This document shows positions 59,267 to 64,000 of a DNA stretch of 64,000 nt, piece by piece. Location of the stretch: NCBI RefSeq assembly GCF_020404845.1, contig NZ_JAIOJZ010000001.1:124001-188000 (forward strand), written 5' to 3'. Under the pieces are notes generated by a model. The model was not told the DNA's origin. It ran no database searches and worked only from the letters and a program-made list of their open reading frames with translations. The number at the start of each line of letters is the position of its first letter. Within the stretch, counting starts at the first letter, position 1. The stretch comes from Streptomyces hyderabadensis. GTDB taxonomy: Bacteria; Actinomycetota; Actinomycetes; Streptomycetales; Streptomycetaceae. Both the position numbers and the translations under genes were made by a program.

Positions 59267-61249
59267 GTGGACACGACCCTCCAGGACCCTCTCGTCGGGC
59301 AGGTGCTCGACGGCCGGTACCGCGTCGAGGCGCGGATCGCGGTCGGCGGGATGGCCACGGTCTACCGGGCCGTGGACACCCGCCTGGACCGCGTGCTCGC
59401 GCTGAAGGTGATGCACCCGACGCTCGCGACCGACGCCACCTTCGTCGAGCGGTTCATCCGCGAGGCCAAGTCGGTGGCCCGGCTCGACCACCCCAATGTC
59501 GTCCAGGTCTTCGACCAGGGTGCCGAGGGGGCGTACGTCTACCTGGCGATGGAGTACATCGCGGGCTGCACCCTGCGGGACGTGCTGCGCGAACGCGGGG
59601 CGCTCAGGCCGCGGGCCGCGCTGGACATCCTGGAGCCGGTGCTCGCCGCGCTGGGCGCCGCGCACCGGGCGGGGTTCGTGCACCGGGACATGAAGCCGGA
59701 GAACGTGCTGATAGGCGACGACGGCCGGGTCAAGGTCGCCGACTTCGGCCTGGTCCGGGCCGTGGACACGGTCACCAGCACCACCGGTGCCGTCCTCGGC
59801 ACCGTCTCCTATCTGGCGCCCGAGCAGATCGAGCACGGCGCCGCCGACCCCAGGGTCGACGTCTACGCGTGCGGTGTCGTGCTGTACGAGATGCTGACCG
59901 GCGCCAAGCCGCACGACGGGGACTCCCCCGCGGCGGTGCTCTACAAGCACCTGCACGAGGACGTGCCGCCGCCGTCGGCCGCGGTGCCGGAGATGGCCTA
60001 CGAGCTGGACGAGCTGGTCGCCGCGGCCACCGCGCGCAACCCGGAGATCCGGCCGCACGACGCCGTGGCGCTGCTCGCGCGGGCCCGCGAGGCGCGGGCG
60101 GCGCTGAGCACGGCACAGCTGGACGCCGTCCCGCCGCAGGCGCTCGCCGGGGAGCACGACAACGCCGAGGACCGCACGAGCGTGATCCCGCGCGCCCTGA
60201 CGATGCCCCGGCCGCTGCCCGTCAACGAGGACGACGAGACCGAGGGGACCGACGGCACGGACGGCCGCTTCACCGCGGGCGGCGGGGTCGGCCCGGACGG
60301 AGTCAACCGCACCAGCCGGCTCGCCGCTCCCCCGCCGCCCCCCGCCCCGTCCCGGCGGCTCCGGCTGCGCCGCGGGCCGCTGACGATCGTCGTGGCCGTG
60401 CTGCTGGTGCTCGGGGTCGGCACGGGCGTCTGGTACATCAACTCCGGCCAGTTCACCAAGGTGCCGCCGCTGCTGTCCAAGACCGAGGCGCAGGCCCGGG
60501 ACCGGCTGGACGACGCCGGTCTCGACGTCGGCAAGGTGCGGCACGCCTACAGCGACACCGTGGAGCGCGGCAAGGTCATCAGCACCGACCCCGCGGCCGG
60601 TGACCGCATCCGGAAGAACGACTCCGTGTCCCTCACCGTCTCCGACGGCCCCGACACCGTGAAGCTGCCGGACGTGGCGGGCTACAAGCTGGACAAGGCC
60701 CGGACGCTGCTGGAGGACGAGGGGCTGGAGCCGGGCATGGTGACCCGGGCGTTCAGCGACGAGGTGGCCAAGGGCTTCGTGATCTCCACCAAGCCCCGCT
60801 CGGGCACCACGGTGCGCGCGGGCTCCGCGGTCGCCCTGGTCGTCAGCAAGGGCAGCCCGATCGACGTCCCGGACGTCACCGGCGACGACCTGGACGACGC
60901 CAGGGAGGAGCTGACCCGGGCCGGCCTGGAGGTCAAGGTCGCCGACGCGCGGGTGAACTCGGAGTACGACAGCGGCCAGGTGGCCCGGCAGACGCCGGAG
61001 CCGGGCGGCCGCGCCGCCGAGGGCGACACGGTGACGCTCACCGTGTCCAAGGGCCCCCGGATGATCGAGGTCCCGGACGTGGTCGGGGACAGCGTGGACG
61101 ACGCCAAGCAGAAGCTGGAGGACGCGGGCTTCGAGGTGGACGAGGACCGCGGTCTGCTCGGGCTGTTCGGCGACACCGTCAAGAAGCAGTCCGTGGACGG
61201 CGGGGACACCGCTCCCGAGGGCTCCACCGTCACCATCACGATCCGCTGA
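59267..61249 (+). CDS. PASTA-domain Ser/Thr protein kinase
   Basis: 660-aa receptor-like kinase of the PknB group. Cytoplasmic kinase domain with glycine loop (IAVGGMATVYRA), Lys47, HRDMKPEN (HRD 139-141), DFG 159-161, and a Ser/Thr-rich activation loop; an acidic/Pro linker (290-365); one transmembrane helix (about 371-391); four PASTA repeats (from about 398 to the end) that bind muropeptides or lipid II. Likely signals cell-wall state. GTG start: TAGACT ends 7 nt upstream and no ribosome site is present, suggesting a leaderless mRNA. Confidence 0.95.
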   Translation: MDTTLQDPLVGQVLDGRYRVEARIAVGGMATVYRAVDTRLDRVLALKVMHPTLATDATFVERFIREAKSVARLDHPNVVQVFDQGAEGAYVYLAMEYIAGCTLRDVLRERGALRPRAALDILEPVLAALGAAHRAGFVHRDMKPENVLIGDDGRVKVADFGLVRAVDTVTSTTGAVLGTVSYLAPEQIEHGAADPRVDVYACGVVLYEMLTGAKPHDGDSPAAVLYKHLHEDVPPPSAAVPEMAYELDELVAAATARNPEIRPHDAVALLARAREARAALSTAQLDAVPPQALAGEHDNAEDRTSVIPRALTMPRPLPVNEDDETEGTDGTDGRFTAGGGVGPDGVNRTSRLAAPPPPPAPSRRLRLRRGPLTIVVAVLLVLGVGTGVWYINSGQFTKVPPLLSKTEAQARDRLDDAGLDVGKVRHAYSDTVERGKVISTDPAAGDRIRKNDSVSLTVSDGPDTVKLPDVAGYKLDKARTLLEDEGLEPGMVTRAFSDEVAKGFVISTKPRSGTTVRAGSAVALVVSKGSPIDVPDVTGDDLDDAREELTRAGLEVKVADARVNSEYDSGQVARQTPEPGGRAAEGDTVTLTVSKGPRMIEVPDVVGDSVDDAKQKLEDAGFEVDEDRGLLGLFGDTVKKQSVDGGDTAPEGSTVTITIR

Positions 61250-61394
61250 CGGGGCGGCCCGACAGGCCGAACCCCATGGTCAACAGGCCGTGTACGAAGG
61301 GGTGTTGCCCCCTCTGCTTCCCCGGGCACGGACCGCTACTATGGCGGCTCCGCAGGCGGTCGGGGCCTGCGGTGGCGGACGGGGGGAGGGCGCC

Positions 61395-63356
61395 GTGGCG
61401 GCGGAACCGGTCGTGCGGACGGCCGTCACCGACGACTGGCAGGTGAGCATCCTCGGCCCGGCCGGCAACCCGGTGGGCGGCGGAGTCATCGTCCCGCCCC
61501 GTTACGTGCTGACCTGCGCCCACGTCGTGACGTCGGCCATGGGCGGACGCCTGGAGGACGACCCGCACGCCACGGTCACGGTGACCCTCAGCAGCGGGCT
61601 GAAGCTGACCGGCTCCCCGGGCGGCGGGCACCACTACACGGGCGGCAGCCACCACGAGGACGTCTCGGTGCTCACCCTGCACGGCGACCTGGGGCAGGCC
61701 AACGGCCAGTTCCCCACCTCGCACGCCCATCTGTCCACCGGCGGCTACACCGCCAAGCGGCCCATGCAGGTGTACGGCTATCCGCAGGGGCAGCCGCACG
61801 GGGTGTGGGCGGACTGTCTGATGGCCGGGCGGGGCGGCCCGGAGTCGGCGCTGATCCAGCTGAACGACGCACCGGACACCGGCCGCCGGGTGGCCCGCGG
61901 CTACAGCGGCTGCGGGGTCCGGGACGCCGCGACCTCCCGCGTCGCCGGGCTCGCCGTGCTGCGCGACAAGTCGCCCGAGGCGGGCGTGACCTGGATGATC
62001 CCGCTGGAGCGGCTGGCCCGCGACTGGCCCCCGTTACGGGCGGCGCTGGCGCTGTCCGGCGAGCGCCTGGCGCCGCTGCCCGCGCCGGCGCCGCCGGATC
62101 CGGACGACGGCCCGTTCGACGACGAGGCGATGGACGACCTCTACCGGCTGCTGCTCGACGGCCGGCTCGCGATGCCGGGCCTGGTAGCGCTGCGCGACGA
62201 CGCGCTCGGACCGGTGCGCCGCCCCTGGCAGGGCTCCCCCGAGGACATCCTGGGCATCGTGCACGACCTGCGGCACATCGCCCAGGCGGGCCGGCCGGTG
62301 CCGCCGCTGCTGACCTTCGTCGCCGCGCTGTCCCGGCGGGTCCCCGGGCCCCGCGGCCAGGAGCTGGCCCGTTGGGTGCGCGGGCGGGCGGGCCACTGCA
62401 CCCCGGCGGTCGATCCCGGCCCGCTGCTGGAGCGCCGGGTGCGCCCCGGCGGGGCGGGCACCCGGTGGACGTACGCCACCTTCCGCGTCACTCCGGCGTC
62501 GCCGGGCCGGCACTACCTGCTCGACGTGTTCCGGCAGCACGAGGGCGCGCCGCGGGAGGCCGTGCAGCAGTACACCGAGGCGATGCGGCTGGCGCGGCTG
62601 GAGCGGCTCGTGGTGGACGAGATCATCCGGATGCGCCGGGAGAAGGCCATCGACTCCCCCGACCTGTTCGTGGAGTTCGTCCTGCCCCGCGAGCTGCTGG
62701 GCCGGCCGGTCGACGGACTGCCGATCACGACCCCGAGCGGCGCGGAGGTGCGCCTGGGGGTGGTGCACCCGGTCGCCGTGCGCAGCCTCGAGCGCCAGAA
62801 CGCGTCGGAATGGGTCGACTGGGGGCATAACTGGTCCCGGAAGTGGGACAGGATGAAGGCATTGTCCGCACTCTCCGGAGAGGGCGTGGTCGCGGTGGTC
62901 CCCGCCCGGAACCAGGACGGTCCGTCCCACGAGGCACTGTTCTCCGCCCTGTACGCGGACGACGGGCCGCTGGCGCTGGTCCTGGGTTTCCCGCCGCGGG
63001 TGCCCCGCAGGCGCGCCCCGGACTCCCCGCGGGTGCCCCGCAGGCGTGCCCTCGACGCCGAGTTCGACGCGGCCCTGGACGCGGGGGTGCCGGCCCTGGT
63101 CTGGGCCCACGACGAGCAGGACGGGCCGTCCGTCGTCGCCGACCTGCCGGACCGGCTGCGGGCCGCCGGGGCGCGCACGCTGCCCGGGGAGGTGCTGCGG
63201 GCCCGGCGCGGGGAGTGGTCGTCCCGGCCGGGTGCGGCCCGGCCGCGGGTCGGGGGCGGTCTGCGGCTGGGCTTCCTGTGGGACCCGTTCGACCGGCTGC
63301 CCCCGCACACGCCCCTGACCCCACCAGCTCCCGCTTCCGGAGGTGCCTCGTCGTGA
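61395..63356 (+). CDS. trypsin-like protease fused to VMAP-like region
   Basis: 653 aa. Residues 1-215 form a trypsin/HtrA-like serine protease with His43 (TCAHVV), Asp89 ([10 protein letters not shown]) and Ser171 (GYSGCGV); no signal peptide, so cytoplasmic. Residues 230-340 are helical; 350-653 resemble the VMAP C-terminal region, with [19 protein letters not shown]. The GTG at 61395 follows a purine-rich site; TACTAT at 61337-61342 looks like a -10, which rules against the ATG at 61341. Stop overlaps the ATPase start (GTGA). Fusions of this kind occur in VMAP-MoxR-vWA conflict systems. Confidence 0.8.
   Translation: MAAEPVVRTAVTDDWQVSILGPAGNPVGGGVIVPPRYVLTCAHVVTSAMGGRLEDDPHATVTVTLSSGLKLTGSPGGGHHYTGGSHHEDVSVLTLHGDLGQANGQFPTSHAHLSTGGYTAKRPMQVYGYPQGQPHGVWADCLMAGRGGPESALIQLNDAPDTGRRVARGYSGCGVRDAATSRVAGLAVLRDKSPEAGVTWMIPLERLARDWPPLRAALALSGERLAPLPAPAPPDPDDGPFDDEAMDDLYRLLLDGRLAMPGLVALRDDALGPVRRPWQGSPEDILGIVHDLRHIAQAGRPVPPLLTFVAALSRRVPGPRGQELARWVRGRAGHCTPAVDPGPLLERRVRPGGAGTRWTYATFRVTPASPGRHYLLDVFRQHEGAPREAVQQYTEAMRLARLERLVVDEIIRMRREKAIDSPDLFVEFVLPRELLGRPVDGLPITTPSGAEVRLGVVHPVAVRSLERQNASEWVDWGHNWSRKWDRMKALSALSGEGVVAVVPARNQDGPSHEALFSALYADDGPLALVLGFPPRVPRRRAPDSPRVPRRRALDAEFDAALDAGVPALVWAHDEQDGPSVVADLPDRLRAAGARTLPGEVLRARRGEWSSRPGAARPRVGGGLRLGFLWDPFDRLPPHTPLTPPAPASGGASS
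62994..63059 (+). repeat. 33-bp in-frame tandem duplication
   Basis: Two copies (62994-63026 and 63027-63059), identical at 29 of 33 positions, encoding two 11-residue [12 protein letters not shown] units in the C-terminal region of the protease-VMAP protein. Confidence 0.85.
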
Positions 63357-64000
63357 CCGAGCCCGCAGCCCCGCAGCCGCCTGCGTGGTGGATCTACCGC
63401 GGTGACGGTGTCCCGCACAACGGCATCGAACGGCTGCCCGATCCGCCGAGCTGGCGCCCGCTGCAGCAGGGCATGCCGCCGCAGGACGAGCCCGTGCCCC
63501 CGCAGCCCGCCGACACCCGCCGCGGCCGGGTCTTCCAGGTGGACCACGGCCTCGTCGACGCGGTCAACGCCGCGCTGCTGCTGCGCCGCCCGCTGCTGCT
63601 GACCGGGCGTCCCGGCACCGGCAAGTCCACCCTCGCGCACGCGGTCGCCTACGAGCTGGGCCTCGGCCCGGTCCTGCACTGGCCGGTGACCTCGCGCACC
63701 ACGCTGCGGGACGGCCTGTACGCCTACGACGCCATCGGCCGGCTGCACGAGGCCAACCTGCGCCGCGCCGGACTGGAGACCGGGGAGGGCACCGGCGACA
63801 TCGGCCGCTTCCTGCGGCTCGGGCCGCTGGGCACGGCGCTGCTGCCGCGCCGCCGTCCCAGGGTCCTGCTCGTCGACGAGCTGGACAAGAGCGACATCGA
63901 TCTGCCCAACGACCTGCTCACCGTGTTCGAGGAGGGCCGCTTCACCGTCGAGGAGCTGCTGCGGCTGCCGCCGGAGCAGCGCACCGTCCCGGTGCGGACG
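63353..64000 (+). CDS. MoxR-type AAA+ ATPase (3' end outside window)
   Basis: 216 codons visible. A Pro-rich N-terminal extension with WWIYRGDG (residues 1-60) precedes the AAA+ domain: Walker [10 protein letters not shown] near residue 85, Walker [11 protein letters not shown] near 180, and [11 protein letters not shown] after it. This N-terminal form is the one found beside VMAP proteins, not that of the 41-kb MoxR. GTG overlaps the stop of the protease gene. A vWA-domain gene would be expected next, outside the window. Confidence 0.85.
   Translation, partial: MTEPAAPQPPAWWIYRGDGVPHNGIERLPDPPSWRPLQQGMPPQDEPVPPQPADTRRGRVFQVDHGLVDAVNAALLLRRPLLLTGRPGTGKSTLAHAVAYELGLGPVLHWPVTSRTTLRDGLYAYDAIGRLHEANLRRAGLETGEGTGDIGRFLRLGPLGTALLPRRRPRVLLVDELDKSDIDLPNDLLTVFEEGRFTVEELLRLPPEQRTVPVRT

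Noticed and set aside
61341..61394. Upstream ATG as start for the protease-VMAP gene
   Set aside because: It lies inside a TACTAT promoter-like box, adds an 18-residue Gly-rich piece outside the protease fold and has no ribosome site; the GTG at 61395 follows a purine-rich site.

Overview
This is very high-GC actinobacterial DNA, and gene content and order point to Streptomyces. The supporting features are dnaE, phoD, ileS, divIVA, a full division and cell-wall (dcw) cluster, metF, thi genes and a PASTA kinase, plus GTG/TTG starts, 4-bp stop/start overlaps and Streptomyces-only families (SAV_6107, DUF3040). The arrangement resembles, from memory, the S. coelicolor chromosome around dnaE to thiG. 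It is core chromosome, not an island, except possibly the right edge.

Left part (1-18.2 kb): an ABC ATPase cut by the left edge, a NYN-domain protein, a 55-aa basic protein, dnaE, a DUF2252 protein, a membrane protein with an anchored thioredoxin-fold protein, Tat-exported PhoD, a small alpha/beta hydrolase, an MscS channel, a CPA1 Na+/H+ antiporter, then a leftward run of GNAT, RluA-type pseudouridine synthase and lspA, preceded by a DksA-type zinc-finger protein with a histone-H1-like Lys/Ala arm.

Centre (18.2-39.9 kb): ileS behind a T-box leader that appears to control translation, then the leftward dcw cluster. In transcription order from the right it runs rsmH, ftsL, ftsI, murE, murF, mraY, murD, ftsW, murG, ftsQ, ftsZ, pgeF, the PLP-binding YggS-type gene, sepF, the YggT gene and divIVA. 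A strong HrdB-type promoter lies 226 bp upstream of rsmH. No mraZ, murC, ddl or ftsA is present. The products build peptidoglycan precursors (MurE/F/D, MraY, MurG), polymerise and cross-link them (FtsW, FtsI) and place the septum or tip (FtsZ, SepF, FtsQ, FtsL, DivIVA).

Right-centre (40.2-56.7 kb): beta-carbonic anhydrase; a MoxR ATPase, DUF58 and transglutaminase operon containing an unexpected 58-aa bridging ORF made by duplication of the downstream start; DUF3040, methyltransferase and SAV_6107 genes; TetR; an FAD oxidoreductase; a membrane protein with a Tyr/Gly/Gln-rich low-complexity tail; metF; thiE; an Rv2175c-type DNA-binding protein; and a ferredoxin-reductase-type flavoprotein.

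Right end (56.7-64 kb): a TPP riboswitch driving thiO-thiS-thiG, a PASTA Ser/Thr kinase, and a two-gene unit (trypsin-like protease fused to a VMAP-like region, overlapping a MoxR-type ATPase that runs off the window). This unit resembles the VMAP-MoxR-vWA conflict systems and is the best candidate for an unusual system. Other notable signals are a 68-bp dispersed inverted repeat (21.7 and 59.1 kb), several starts that look leaderless, and tandem repeats across the lspA stop codon.
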